From Fertoeibacter niger (GTDB taxonomy: Bacteria > Pseudomonadota > Alphaproteobacteria > Rhodobacterales > Rhodobacteraceae), in NCBI RefSeq assembly GCF_009380135.2, contig NZ_WHUT02000003.1:248001-312000 (forward strand): a DNA stretch of 64,000 bases, in the 5' to 3' direction. The notes beneath the pieces are model-generated. The model saw nothing but the letters and a program-made list of their open reading frames with translations. It did no database searches and had not been told where the DNA came from. Positions 45,102 to 55,187 of this stretch are shown piece by piece. Every line of letters starts with the position of its first letter. Positions within the stretch are counted from its first letter, which is position 1. A program made the translations under genes and the position numbers.

Positions 45102-46463
45102 ATGGTCCGCGCCTTGCGTGCCCTGCGCCGTACCTGTGCCGCATTGGCGCTGGTGGTTCTGGCCGCTGCCCCCCTGCGTTCGGAAACGACGGTGGCCCTT
45201 GCCGTGGAGGAAGCCCGCCTTCTGGCGCGGCAGGCGCTGGAGGCGGGGCAACCCGATCTGGCGCAATCCATCGCCGGGGCGCTGCTGCAACGGGACCAAG
45301 GCGATGTCGCGGCCTGGCTGCTGATGTCGGCGGCCGAAGCGCGGCGGGGCCGCGGCACGGCCGGGGTTCAGGCCGGGCGGCGGGCCTTTGCGCTGGCCTC
45401 TACCCCAGAAGCACGGTTCGAGGCGGCCTATCTGACCGGCATCGCCCATGCGCAGGCCAGCCAGGATCTGCGCGCGAAACTGTGGCTGCGCCGCGCCGCC
45501 GAGGCTGCACCGGACGCGCAGTTGCGCGCCGTCGCAGCGCAGACCTTTCAGCAGGTTTCGTCCGAGTCTCGCCTGTCGCTGGGCTTCAGCCTGAACATCG
45601 GCCCGTCCGACAATGTGAACGGCGGCAGCCTGCATGACACGTTCTATGTGATCGGCATCCCCCTGCCGATTGCCGAGGCTTTGCCGGGCGGCACCTATAC
45701 GGGCGCTGCGACGCTGCGCTACCGGCTGGCGGCCTCGGCCCGCGGGGTGACGGAACTGACCGGCGCGCTGCAACACCGGGGTGTCTGGCTGTCTGACCGC
45801 GCCAAGACGCTGGAGCCCGGCGCAAAAGCCTCGGATTACGTCGTCACAGGGCTTGATCTGGGCCTGACGCGGCGCTGGCAGCCGGGCGATGCGCCGGTGA
45901 TGCTGACACTGGGCGGCGGCATTGGCACGCAATGGCTGGGCGGTGCGCATCTGACCGACCGGATCAGCGGCGAATTCAGGCTGGACCATGTTCTGTCTGC
46001 CCGCAGCCGCTGGCAGTTCGCGCTGCTGGGCGAACAGGTCTGGCAACCCGCCGATCCGATCCGCAACGCCACCAGCCTTTCCGCCATCGCCAGCCTGCAA
46101 CAGCAGACGGGTGCGCGGGGCGGCCGGCTGCATGTCAGCCTCGGCCTGCGCGACACGGCATCCGATGCGGCCACCGTCGCGCACGAGGCGGTGTTTGGCC
46201 GCGTCAGCTGGCAGCCTGGCCTGCTGCCCGGCGGCATTGCCGCCGAACTGGGGCTGGGTCTGGAACTGCGCGATTACGGCAAGGCCCCTACCCCCAGCCC
46301 CGACCGCAGGGTCGAGGCCGATCTGGCGCTGACCTTCACCGAACTTGATTACATGGGTTTTGCCCCGCGCGTGAACCTGCGGCTCAGCCGCAACCATTCC
46401 GATTTCGTGCTGCGCGACAGCCGCGACTTTTCGCTGGGCTTCGGGTTGCGCAGCGCGTTCTGA
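45102..46463 (+). CDS. Slam-type outer-membrane translocon (DUF560), type XI secretion
   Basis: 453 residues. A signal peptide (LALVVLAAAPLRS) is followed by a TPR-like helical periplasmic domain (about residues 32-150: ALEAGQPDLAQSIAGALLQR). Residues about 155-453 form a beta-barrel that opens with the DUF560 signature LGFSLNIGPSDNVNGG and ends in aromatic Phe (FSLGFGLRSAF), as outer-membrane barrels do. Slam proteins flip lipoproteins such as TbpB to the cell surface. The cargo gene directly upstream makes this a complete two-gene unit. Confidence 0.82.
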   Translation: MVRALRALRRTCAALALVVLAAAPLRSETTVALAVEEARLLARQALEAGQPDLAQSIAGALLQRDQGDVAAWLLMSAAEARRGRGTAGVQAGRRAFALASTPEARFEAAYLTGIAHAQASQDLRAKLWLRRAAEAAPDAQLRAVAAQTFQQVSSESRLSLGFSLNIGPSDNVNGGSLHDTFYVIGIPLPIAEALPGGTYTGAATLRYRLAASARGVTELTGALQHRGVWLSDRAKTLEPGAKASDYVVTGLDLGLTRRWQPGDAPVMLTLGGGIGTQWLGGAHLTDRISGEFRLDHVLSARSRWQFALLGEQVWQPADPIRNATSLSAIASLQQQTGARGGRLHVSLGLRDTASDAATVAHEAVFGRVSWQPGLLPGGIAAELGLGLELRDYGKAPTPSPDRRVEADLALTFTELDYMGFAPRVNLRLSRNHSDFVLRDSRDFSLGFGLRSAF

Positions 46464-46513
46464 CCGCCGATAAACAGCGTCGCAACAACCCATCCGGGGC
46501 AAGGGAGACGCCG

Positions 46514-46942
46514 ATGCAGATCAAATACCTTCACACCATGGTCCGCGTGCTGGATCTGGAAAAATCGCTGGCATTCTACAAACTGCTGGGGCTGGAACAG
46601 ACCCGGCGCATCGACAACGAGGGCGGGCGGTTTTCGTTGGTGTTTCTGGCCCCGCCCGGCCAGCCCGAATGCCCGGTGGAACTGACCTGGAACTGGGATG
46701 GCGATGCGGGCCTGCCGTCGGATTCGCGGCATTTCGGCCATCTCGCCTATGCGGTGGCGAATATCTATGACACCTGCGCGCATTTGCAGGCCAATGGCGT
46801 GGTGATCAACCGCCCGCCGCGCGATGGCCACATGGCCTTTGTGCGCAGCCCCGACAATGTATCGATCGAGCTGTTGCAGATGGGCGACGCCCTGCCCCCC
46901 GCCGAACCCTGGGCCAGCATGGGCAACACCGGCCACTGGTAA
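46514..46942 (+). CDS. gloA: Lactoylglutathione lyase (glyoxalase I)
   Basis: 142 residues, VOC fold. Metal ligand His in YLHTMVRVLDLEKSLAFYKL, Glu in FSLVFLAPPGQPECPVELT, His in HFGHLAYAVANIYDT, and Glu in NVSIELLQMG. It isomerises the methylglyoxal-glutathione hemithioacetal to lactoylglutathione. Ribosome site AAGGGAG precedes the start. It uses the glutathione that gor in the same window keeps reduced. Confidence 0.93.
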   Translation: MQIKYLHTMVRVLDLEKSLAFYKLLGLEQTRRIDNEGGRFSLVFLAPPGQPECPVELTWNWDGDAGLPSDSRHFGHLAYAVANIYDTCAHLQANGVVINRPPRDGHMAFVRSPDNVSIELLQMGDALPPAEPWASMGNTGHW

Positions 46943-46954
46943 GTCCTGCTCTGG

Positions 46955-46976
46955 AAGGGCGCAACACCGCGCCCTT
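46955..46976 (+). terminator. Terminator of gloA
   Basis: AAGGGCGC (46955-46962) and GCGCCCTT (46969-46976) form an 8-bp stem with loop AACACC, followed by TCAT. Weak T-run, but close behind the stop. Confidence 0.7.
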
Positions 46977-46985
46977 TCATCACGG

Positions 46986-47011
46986 CAAATATCCCGCCGC
47001 AGGCCTCCACC
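46986..47011 (+). repeat. Dispersed intergenic motif, copy B
   Basis: CAAATATCCCGCCGCAGGCC and adjoining bases after gloA; about 100 bp before copy C and related to copy A near 27976. The 197-bp gloA-ribD gap holds both copies and no gene. Confidence 0.6.
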
Positions 47012-47086
47012 CCCTGCAAGGCGCGCCTCCGGCAGCAGCCCAAATGCCTGATCACAAGGCCACGCCCTCAAGCTTTCTTACTGGCC

Positions 47087-47113
47087 CAAATATCCTCGCC
47101 GAAGGCCTCCACG
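47087..47113 (+). repeat. Dispersed intergenic motif, copy C
   Basis: CAAATATCCTCGCCGAAGGC and adjoining bases, 26 bp from the ribD stop. Shares about 20 of 26 positions with copies A and B. Confidence 0.6.
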
Positions 47114-47139
47114 CCCGGGAACAAGTGCCATCGTGGCGG

Positions 47140-48243
47140 TCACGCGCCCGCAAACCCCCAGCGCGTCATCACATCCGCGCCCACCGCGCGCGATTCCAGC
47201 CGCCGCAGCCGGGGCGCCGCGGCCAGCGCCGTCAGCCCCAGAGGCCCGATGCCCGCCAGCCCCTCGGCCCCGATCAGCGCGCCCGCGCTGAACTGCACCA
47301 GTTCATCCACCAGCCCCGCGCGGATCAAACCGGCAGCCAGCGTGCCGCCGCCCTCGCAGAAAACCCGTGTCAGGCCCCGCGCCGCAAGGGCCTGCATCGC
47401 GCGGCGCAGGTCCACCTGCGGGCCCGGGCCGGCAATCTCGATCAGCTCCGCCCCGGTGGCCAGCCAACCAGCCCGTGCGGCCTGTGGGGCGGTGGCGGTA
47501 TGGCACAGCCAGACCGGCACATCCCGCGCCGTGCGGCCCAGACGGCTGGCAGGGCTGTGCGACAGGCGGCTGTCGATCACGATCCGCAAGGGCTGATGCC
47601 CGGCCCCCAGATCGCGCACCGTCAGATCGGGGTCATCCGCGCGCGCCGTGCCTGCCCCCACCAGCACCGCATCATGCGCCAGCCGCTGCGCATGCACCGC
47701 GCGCCGCGCGTCCGCCCCGGTGATCCAGCGGCTTTCGCCCGTTGCCGTGGCAATCCGCCCGTCCAGCGTGGTGGCCAGTTTCAGCGTGACATAGGGCAGC
47801 CCCTGCGTGACACGCTTCAGGAAACCCGCATGGGCCGCACGGGCCTCGGCCTGCAACACCTGCCCGGTCACCGCGATGCCTGCCGCCCGCAGCAGCGCAT
47901 GGCCGCGCCCCGCCACGCGCGGATCGGGATCCTCCAGCGCCGTCACCACCCGCGCCACGCCTGCCGCGATCAGGGCCTCGGCGCAGGGCGGGGTGTGGCC
48001 GTGATGCGCGCAGGGTTCCAGACTGACATAGGCCGTGGCGCCCCGCGCCAGCGGCCCCGCCTGCGCCAGTGCCCGCACCTCGGCATGCGGTCGCCCGCCG
48101 GGTTGGGTCCATCCCCGGCCCACCACCCGGCCAGCAGCGACGATGACGCACCCCACCGCCGGGTTCGGCCATGTGCGGCCAAGGCCGCGCCGCCCCAGGG
48201 CCAGCGCATGCGCCATGTGGCCCGCGTCGCTTTCAGCGCTCAC
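47140..48243 (-). CDS. ribD: Bifunctional riboflavin deaminase/reductase
   Basis: 367 residues. The N-terminal deaminase domain has the zinc site: His of [11 protein letters not shown] and the Cys pair of [18 protein letters not shown]. The C-terminal reductase domain contains [20 protein letters not shown] and the NADPH-binding [13 protein letters not shown]. It performs the second and third steps of riboflavin synthesis. The start is GTG at 48243, overlapping the nrdR stop (GTGA); an ATG at 48216 is an alternative. No FMN riboswitch seen. Confidence 0.93.
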   Translation of the reverse strand: MSAESDAGHMAHALALGRRGLGRTWPNPAVGCVIVAAGRVVGRGWTQPGGRPHAEVRALAQAGPLARGATAYVSLEPCAHHGHTPPCAEALIAAGVARVVTALEDPDPRVAGRGHALLRAAGIAVTGQVLQAEARAAHAGFLKRVTQGLPYVTLKLATTLDGRIATATGESRWITGADARRAVHAQRLAHDAVLVGAGTARADDPDLTVRDLGAGHQPLRIVIDSRLSHSPASRLGRTARDVPVWLCHTATAPQAARAGWLATGAELIEIAGPGPQVDLRRAMQALAARGLTRVFCEGGGTLAAGLIRAGLVDELVQFSAGALIGAEGLAGIGPLGLTALAAAPRLRRLESRAVGADVMTRWGFAGA

Positions 48244-48707
48244 TCTTCGGGCGCACCGGCGGGGCGCAACTCGGACACGAATTTGTCGAAATCGTCTGCC
48301 GCCTGGAAGTTCTTGTAAACGCTGGCAAAGCGCACATAGGCCACGGTATCGATCCGCGCCAGGCTTTCCATCACGATATCGCCGATGGTGCGCGAAGGAA
48401 TGTCGGTATCGCCCAGGCTTTCCAGCCGCCGCACGATGCCCGAAATCATCTGGTCGATGCGTTCCGGGTCGATGGGCCGTTTCTGCATGGCTATGCGGAT
48501 CGCGCGTTCCAGCTTCGTGCGATCGAAATCCTCGCGCTTGCCGGAATTCTTGATGACCACCAGATCGCGCAGCTGCACCCGCTCATAGGTGGTGAAGCGC
48601 CCGCCACAGGCCGGGCAGAACCGGCGGCGGCGGATGGATACATGATCCTCCGCCGGGCGGCTGTCTTTCACTTGGGTGTCGATATTTCCACAGAACGGGC
48701 AGCGCAT
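48240..48707 (-). CDS. nrdR: NrdR, ribonucleotide reductase repressor
   Basis: 155 residues. Zinc ribbon [17 protein letters not shown] with second Cys pair in [18 protein letters not shown], followed by the ATP-cone domain ([20 protein letters not shown]). NrdR senses ATP/dATP and represses nrd genes. It overlaps the ribD start; the nrdR-ribD pair is a common arrangement. Confidence 0.95.
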   Translation of the reverse strand: MRCPFCGNIDTQVKDSRPAEDHVSIRRRRFCPACGGRFTTYERVQLRDLVVIKNSGKREDFDRTKLERAIRIAMQKRPIDPERIDQMISGIVRRLESLGDTDIPSRTIGDIVMESLARIDTVAYVRFASVYKNFQAADDFDKFVSELRPAGAPEE

Positions 48708-48941
48708 GGCCGATCCCCCTTGTTGTCTGGTGCCTGCCTCAAGCTGCGGGGTTGTTCACCCTCTTGTCCACGACGACTATAGGCAGGCCGCGAAGTATTG
48801 CACAGAAGATTTTCCAGCCCACCACATGAGGGGATGCCACCTGTGGCGTTCCGGACTCACGCCGGTTGACGCTTCTGTGATCGGACAGCGCCAGCAATGA
48901 CGCTACCCTTCCGCCGAACGCAGACGGCAAGGGAGCCCGCC

Positions 48942-49829
48942 ATGACCCGCATGACCGCCAAGGATTTCCACCCCGAGATCCTCGAACTCTATGACTTCTA
49001 CGCGCACGGCAAGATCACCAAGCGCGAGTTTCTGGACCGCGCCGGGAAATTCGCCGTGGGCGGGCTGACCGCCGCTGCCATTCTGGGCATGATGAGCCCG
49101 AATTACGCGCTGGCCGAGCAGGTCAGCTTCAACGATCCCGACATCATCGGCGATTACATCATGTATCCCTCGCCCAATGGCCATGGCGAGGTGCGCGGCT
49201 ATATGGTGCGCCCGGCGGCGGCCGAGGGGCCCCTGCCCGCGGTCGTGGTTGTGCATGAGAACCGCGGCCTGAACCCCTATATCGAGGATGTGGCCCGCCG
49301 GCTTGCCAAGGCCGGTTTCATGGCGCTGGCCCCCGATGGCCTGACCTCGGTGGGCGGCTATCCGGGCAATGACGCCAAGGGCCGCGAATTGCAGCAGACG
49401 GTGGACGGCACCAAGCTGATGAATGATTTCTTTGCAGCCGTCGAATTCCTGATGGCGCATGAAGGCTCCACCGGGCGCGTCGGCATCACCGGTTTCTGCT
49501 ATGGCGGCGGCGTGTCGAACGCGGCGGCGGTGGCCTATCCCGAACTGGCGGCGGCCGTGCCCTTCTACGGCCGTCAGGCAGCGGTTGAGGATGTGCCGAA
49601 AATCAAGGCCCCGCTTCTGCTTCACTACGCCGAAACGGATGAGAACGTGAACGCGGGCTGGCCCGCCTATGAGGCTGCACTGAAGGCGGCAGGCACGCCC
49701 TATGAGGCCCATATCTACCCCGGCACCAACCACGGCTTCCACAATGATTCAACGCCGCGCTATGACGAAGCAGCGGCGGAACTGGCCTGGGAGCGGACGC
49801 TGGCGCATTTCAGGGCGCATTTGGGGTAA
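48942..49829 (+). CDS. Dienelactone hydrolase family protein, exported
   Basis: 295 residues. The N-terminal region ([18 protein letters not shown], then a hydrophobic stretch to about residue 60) looks like a Tat-type signal with Lys-Arg instead of Arg-Arg. The hydrolase domain shows [20 protein letters not shown], the nucleophile Cys in [13 protein letters not shown] and His in GTNHGFHND, the Cys-Asp-His triad of dienelactone hydrolases. The start at 48942 follows AAGGGAG; an upstream ATG at 48897 has no support. Substrate unknown; related to YghX-like proteins. Confidence 0.87.
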   Translation: MTRMTAKDFHPEILELYDFYAHGKITKREFLDRAGKFAVGGLTAAAILGMMSPNYALAEQVSFNDPDIIGDYIMYPSPNGHGEVRGYMVRPAAAEGPLPAVVVVHENRGLNPYIEDVARRLAKAGFMALAPDGLTSVGGYPGNDAKGRELQQTVDGTKLMNDFFAAVEFLMAHEGSTGRVGITGFCYGGGVSNAAAVAYPELAAAVPFYGRQAAVEDVPKIKAPLLLHYAETDENVNAGWPAYEAALKAAGTPYEAHIYPGTNHGFHNDSTPRYDEAAAELAWERTLAHFRAHLG

Positions 49830-49836
49830 CGCGACG

Positions 49837-49874
49837 CTTGTCGCTGGCGCAGAATCCGCTGCGCCAGCGACAAG
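49837..49874. terminator. Perfect 16-bp inverted repeat between two convergent genes
   Basis: Arms 49837-49852 and 49859-49874, loop AATCCG. It lies 7 bp after the dienelactone hydrolase stop and 46 bp from the stop of the convergent ADP-ribosyltransferase partner gene. No T-run. Confidence 0.75.
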
Positions 49875-49920
49875 AAACTGCGCGAAACATCACATGACAC
49901 CGCAATTTGCCTGGGCACCC

Positions 49921-50286
49921 CTATTGGGTTGCGCCCGACCTTACCGTTTTGGTCTTGGAGGTTGAAATCGTGGATTGCCGGTCCGGTGCACTTGCCGAAG
50001 CCGACCCGCGCATGACATCCAGCGCGACCTGCGCGACGCCTTGCCGGTTGCCCCGCAAAGCCACAAGCTGACCTCTGACCTGATCAACGTCGAACCTTAT
50101 GCAAAACGGCTTCATCAGCTTGATGATCTCATCGGCGCAACCCGCCGGGTCGCTGTTGACGAGCGAGCGCACCAGTTTCATCGCAGAACTTGAATGATGC
50201 AACGGCAGACCATCACTGGTCAGCGGCTGCCCATCATAAGTCAGGCGCAGATAGCGCCCGAAAATCTGTTCAACGTGGTCCTGCAT
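49921..50286 (-). CDS. Small partner of the ADP-ribosyltransferase-like protein
   Basis: 121 residues; not recognised. The ATG at 50286 follows GAGG by 6 bases; the frame opens at a GTG at 50298. It overlaps the upstream gene by 17 bp, so the two are translationally coupled. Features are a polar N-terminal half, a helical middle (MKLVRSLVNSDPAGCADEII), and a Ser/Thr/Lys tail. Its position right behind a toxin-like enzyme suggests an immunity protein, antitoxin or regulator, but no such family is visible. GC content is below that of the flanking genes. Confidence 0.6.
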   Translation of the reverse strand: MQDHVEQIFGRYLRLTYDGQPLTSDGLPLHHSSSAMKLVRSLVNSDPAGCADEIIKLMKPFCIRFDVDQVRGQLVALRGNRQGVAQVALDVMRGSASASAPDRQSTISTSKTKTVRSGATQ

Positions 50287-50833
50287 ATCGAGCCTCACTG
50301 TGCAAATCTACCACACTCACAAGCAGACTTACACCCAAAAACCTGACCAAACCCACCACTGCGCGTTCCACCGTTGCGACAAAGGGCGGCCTCAGCACCT
50401 CGTGCTCCCAGTCATCAAGATAGAGTGAAGGACTTCCCGGCGGCAACCTTTGGCGCAACACGATCATGTTGGCCGAGCCCTGCGCCATGGCAAGCCGCAG
50501 CGCGATGCTTGGATAAAGCGACCAGCCGTTCATCGACCTTTCCTCGTGGACGCTTCCCGCAGCGAGAGGGCCGTTCAGACACAGTCCGCGGTAAACCTCA
50601 TAACCGCCGGCATCGCAGCGCGTTTGAACCAGATGGGCCAAACCGGCCAAGGCCACTGACATCTGATCACCATTGCGATGCGCGCGTATGTCGCCAGCCA
50701 GCACGCCGAACTGGTAGGCTTCCAGCAGATTCCTGTGTTCGGGCGCCTCAACCCAATTCTGCCATGCCGCAAACGGCGCAAACCCCTTTGACTTTGCGGC
50801 AAACCACTCTTCAAGATTGGCAAACTCGTCCAA
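50270..50833 (-). CDS. Putative ADP-ribosyltransferase (R-S-E type)
   Basis: 187 residues; start TTG at 50833, in frame 9 bases after the rpoD stop, with no clear ribosome site. It shows, in order and with normal spacing, the three ADP-ribosyltransferase signatures: Arg82 in YEVYRGLCLNG, a Ser motif (NGWSLYPSIALRLA, Ser105), and an E-x-E motif with Glu143 and Glu145 in DWEHEVLRPP. The E-x-E form implies arginine-directed transfer. The N-terminal ~75 residues are helical. No secretion signal is visible. Lower GC than its neighbours suggests acquisition. The motif match is persuasive by eye but has not been verified by profile search. Confidence 0.6.
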   Translation of the reverse strand: MDEFANLEEWFAAKSKGFAPFAAWQNWVEAPEHRNLLEAYQFGVLAGDIRAHRNGDQMSVALAGLAHLVQTRCDAGGYEVYRGLCLNGPLAAGSVHEERSMNGWSLYPSIALRLAMAQGSANMIVLRQRLPPGSPSLYLDDWEHEVLRPPFVATVERAVVGLVRFLGVSLLVSVVDLHSEARYAGPR

Positions 50834-50842
50834 GCCGTTGCA

Positions 50843-52837
<1,995 letters not shown>

Positions 52838-52942
52838 GAAAGCTCCTTGGGGACGAGACCGGCGATTCGGAACCTGACAGGATCGAATCGTTCGGGCGTA
52901 GTTATCGAATCAATAGCGCGAATCACAGATGGGGGAAGCGCA

Positions 52943-54910
52943 TTACCCCTTTTTCTTTAGCCAGACCTGCCCGTCGATCAGGTTTTGCAGGTGCTGCGAC
53001 AGCGCGGCACGGTCTTCGCCCATGTCGGAGGCATCCTCCAGATTGGTCTTTCCGGCCCGGTTCACCGCATCGCTGGCCTGCGACAGACGCCAGGTCAGGC
53101 CCTCGTCGGCCAGACCCGACAGGTCTTCCACCGCATCCTCGATTTCCCGCCGTGCCCCGCGCCGCGCATCCAGTTTGGCAAGCCCCTCGGCCACGCACAT
53201 TGCGGCCAGCTCTGCGTCCTGCGCATTGCGCACCGGGGGGGCCGACTGCACATGGCTTTGCGCGAACAGCGTTTCAAGGACCGCGCGTTGATCTTCGTCG
53301 ATTTTCGCGCGGAAATCGGGGGCATCAGCGTGGCGCAACAGCGCGCTGCGCAGCCGGTCATGGTCGGGGCTTGTCAGGTCCACCACTTCCAGCACGGATT
53401 CAAAGTGATGAATCAGCGCCGGATGCACAACCAGCGTGGCCAGCAGCACCGCCTCCAGCACCAGCGCCTCTTCACGGCTGGAGGCCAGCAGCGAGGTGTC
53501 ATCGGGGCGGCTGGAGGCCAGAAGCGAGGCTTTCGCGTTGGCCACCGGCCCCAGCGCCACCGCCTGACGCGGCTGGCCGGGGCGGAACGGCGCGCGCGCC
53601 GTCGGTTTGCGGCCGCGCTGGCCAAAGAGTTCCCAGCGCAGGCGCTTGATCTCTTCGCCGTAGTGGCCACGGATCGACGGATCCTTGATGCGCGTCAGCG
53701 CCGCGCGCAGCGTCTTGTCCAGTGCGGCCTTGCGCTCGGGGCTGTCAAAGTCGCGGCCTTCGGTTTCACGCTGCCACAGCAGGTTGACCATGGGTTGCGC
53801 CGCATCCAGCACCCGCTGCATGGCTGCTGCCCCCTGTGCCTTGATCAGGTCATCGGGGTCTTGGCCCGTGGGCAGCACGGCGAAACGCAGGCCCTGCCCC
53901 GCCTCCAGCAGCGGCAAGGCAAGGTCGATCACCCGCAGCGCGGCGCGGATGCCCGCCGCATCACCATCCAGCGCGATGACGGGTTCGGGGTGGATGCGCC
54001 ACATCAGGCGCAGTTGATCCTCTGTCACCGCCGTGCCCAGGGGGGCCACAGTGGCATGAAACCCGGCCTCGCTGAGCGCGATGACATCCATATAGCCTTC
54101 GGCCACCACAAGGGGCTGGCCCTTGCCCGCCGCCTCGCGTGCGGGGCCGATGTTGTAAAGACTGCGGCCCTTGTCGAACAGTTCGGTTTCCGGCCCGTTC
54201 AGGTATTTGGCCCGCGCGTTCGGGTCCATCGCCCGGCCGCCCAGGCTGATCGCCCGCCCCCGCGCATCGCGGATGGGAAAGATGATGCGGCCACGAAAGC
54301 GGTCGTATGGCGTGATGTCGCGGCCACCCTCATCCGGCTTGATGCACAGCCCCGCATCCACAATCAGATCGGGCGCGATGCCCTTGGCCGTCAGCGCCTG
54401 AAACAGCCCTTGCCGGGCGTCGGGGGCAAAGCCCAGCTCAAAGCGGTCTTGCCCCTCGACCGACAGGCGCCGCTTTGCGATATAGTCGCGCGCCGCCGCC
54501 CCCGCGCCCGATCGCAGTTGCAGGCGGAAGTATTTCACCGCCTCTTCCATCACCGCCACAAGCTGCGTGCGCCGGTCAGCCTTTTGCGCGGCCATCGGGT
54601 CGCGCGCGGGCATCGGCATGCCTGCTTCGCGCGCCAGTATCTCCACCGCCTCCATGAAGCCGACATTCTCGGTTTCCTTGATGAAGCTCAGCGCGTCACC
54701 CTTGGCATGGCAGCCGAAGCAATAGTAAAACCCCTTGCGGTCATCCACATGGAAAGACGCGGATTTTTCCTGATGGAACGGGCACGGCGCCCACATGTCG
54801 CCCTTGCCTTGGTTCGACTTGCGCAGATCCCACACGACCTTGCGCCCCACCACCTGTGACAGCGAGATGCGGTTGCGCAGTTCGTCAAGGAATCCGGGTG
54901 GCAGGCTCAT
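52943..54910 (-). CDS. dnaG: DNA primase
   Basis: 655 residues. N-terminal CHC2 zinc finger (APCPFHQEKSASFHVDDRKG, then YYCFGCHAKGDA), the TOPRIM core (VVAEGYMDVIALSEAGF, with acidic EGYMD and DGD residues), and a C-terminal DnaB-interaction domain (residues about 520-655) rich in Asp/Ala. It makes RNA primers for replication. It is followed on the same strand by rpoD after a 105-bp gap. Confidence 0.96.
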   Translation of the reverse strand: MSLPPGFLDELRNRISLSQVVGRKVVWDLRKSNQGKGDMWAPCPFHQEKSASFHVDDRKGFYYCFGCHAKGDALSFIKETENVGFMEAVEILAREAGMPMPARDPMAAQKADRRTQLVAVMEEAVKYFRLQLRSGAGAAARDYIAKRRLSVEGQDRFELGFAPDARQGLFQALTAKGIAPDLIVDAGLCIKPDEGGRDITPYDRFRGRIIFPIRDARGRAISLGGRAMDPNARAKYLNGPETELFDKGRSLYNIGPAREAAGKGQPLVVAEGYMDVIALSEAGFHATVAPLGTAVTEDQLRLMWRIHPEPVIALDGDAAGIRAALRVIDLALPLLEAGQGLRFAVLPTGQDPDDLIKAQGAAAMQRVLDAAQPMVNLLWQRETEGRDFDSPERKAALDKTLRAALTRIKDPSIRGHYGEEIKRLRWELFGQRGRKPTARAPFRPGQPRQAVALGPVANAKASLLASSRPDDTSLLASSREEALVLEAVLLATLVVHPALIHHFESVLEVVDLTSPDHDRLRSALLRHADAPDFRAKIDEDQRAVLETLFAQSHVQSAPPVRNAQDAELAAMCVAEGLAKLDARRGARREIEDAVEDLSGLADEGLTWRLSQASDAVNRAGKTNLEDASDMGEDRAALSQHLQNLIDGQVWLKKKG

Positions 54911-54950
54911 GTCTTCTATATCGGCCCTGCCTGCGCCCGAGTCCAGTGGT

Positions 54951-54974
54951 CCGCCGGGGGCGGGCCCCCGGCGG
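54951..54974 (-). terminator. Hairpin upstream of dnaG, likely end of the sox transcript
   Basis: CCGCCGGGGG (54951-54960) and CCCCCGGCGG (54965-54974), loop 4. A second stem CTCCGGC-N8-GCCGGAG follows. The 277-bp gap 54911-55187 holds these stems and no gene; the dnaG promoter must also be here. Confidence 0.55.
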
Positions 54975-55187
54975 TGTCTCCGGCGGGGGACTGCCGGAGG
55001 GCCGCCGGTGGATCAATTCCCGGCGGATGCGCGTTTGAGGGGTCAGAAGGCCGTTGTTCCCACGTTGCCCGGCGGGCCCAACGGGGTTTCTGTGCGGGTT
55101 CGGGATCGGCCGCGGCACCTCCTTTCGCAGGGAAAGGTTTAGCCGCGGGCGCGCGCCGGGTCAGGTGACAAATGCCGTCATGGCGGG

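Noticed and set aside
47140-48243. FMN riboswitch for ribD
   Set aside because: ribD directly overlaps nrdR, and the nrdR leader (48708-48941) shows none of the conserved RFN element segments.
52985-54859. Plus-strand open frame of 624 codons opposite dnaG
   Set aside because: dnaG with intact zinc finger and TOPRIM motifs occupies the other strand.
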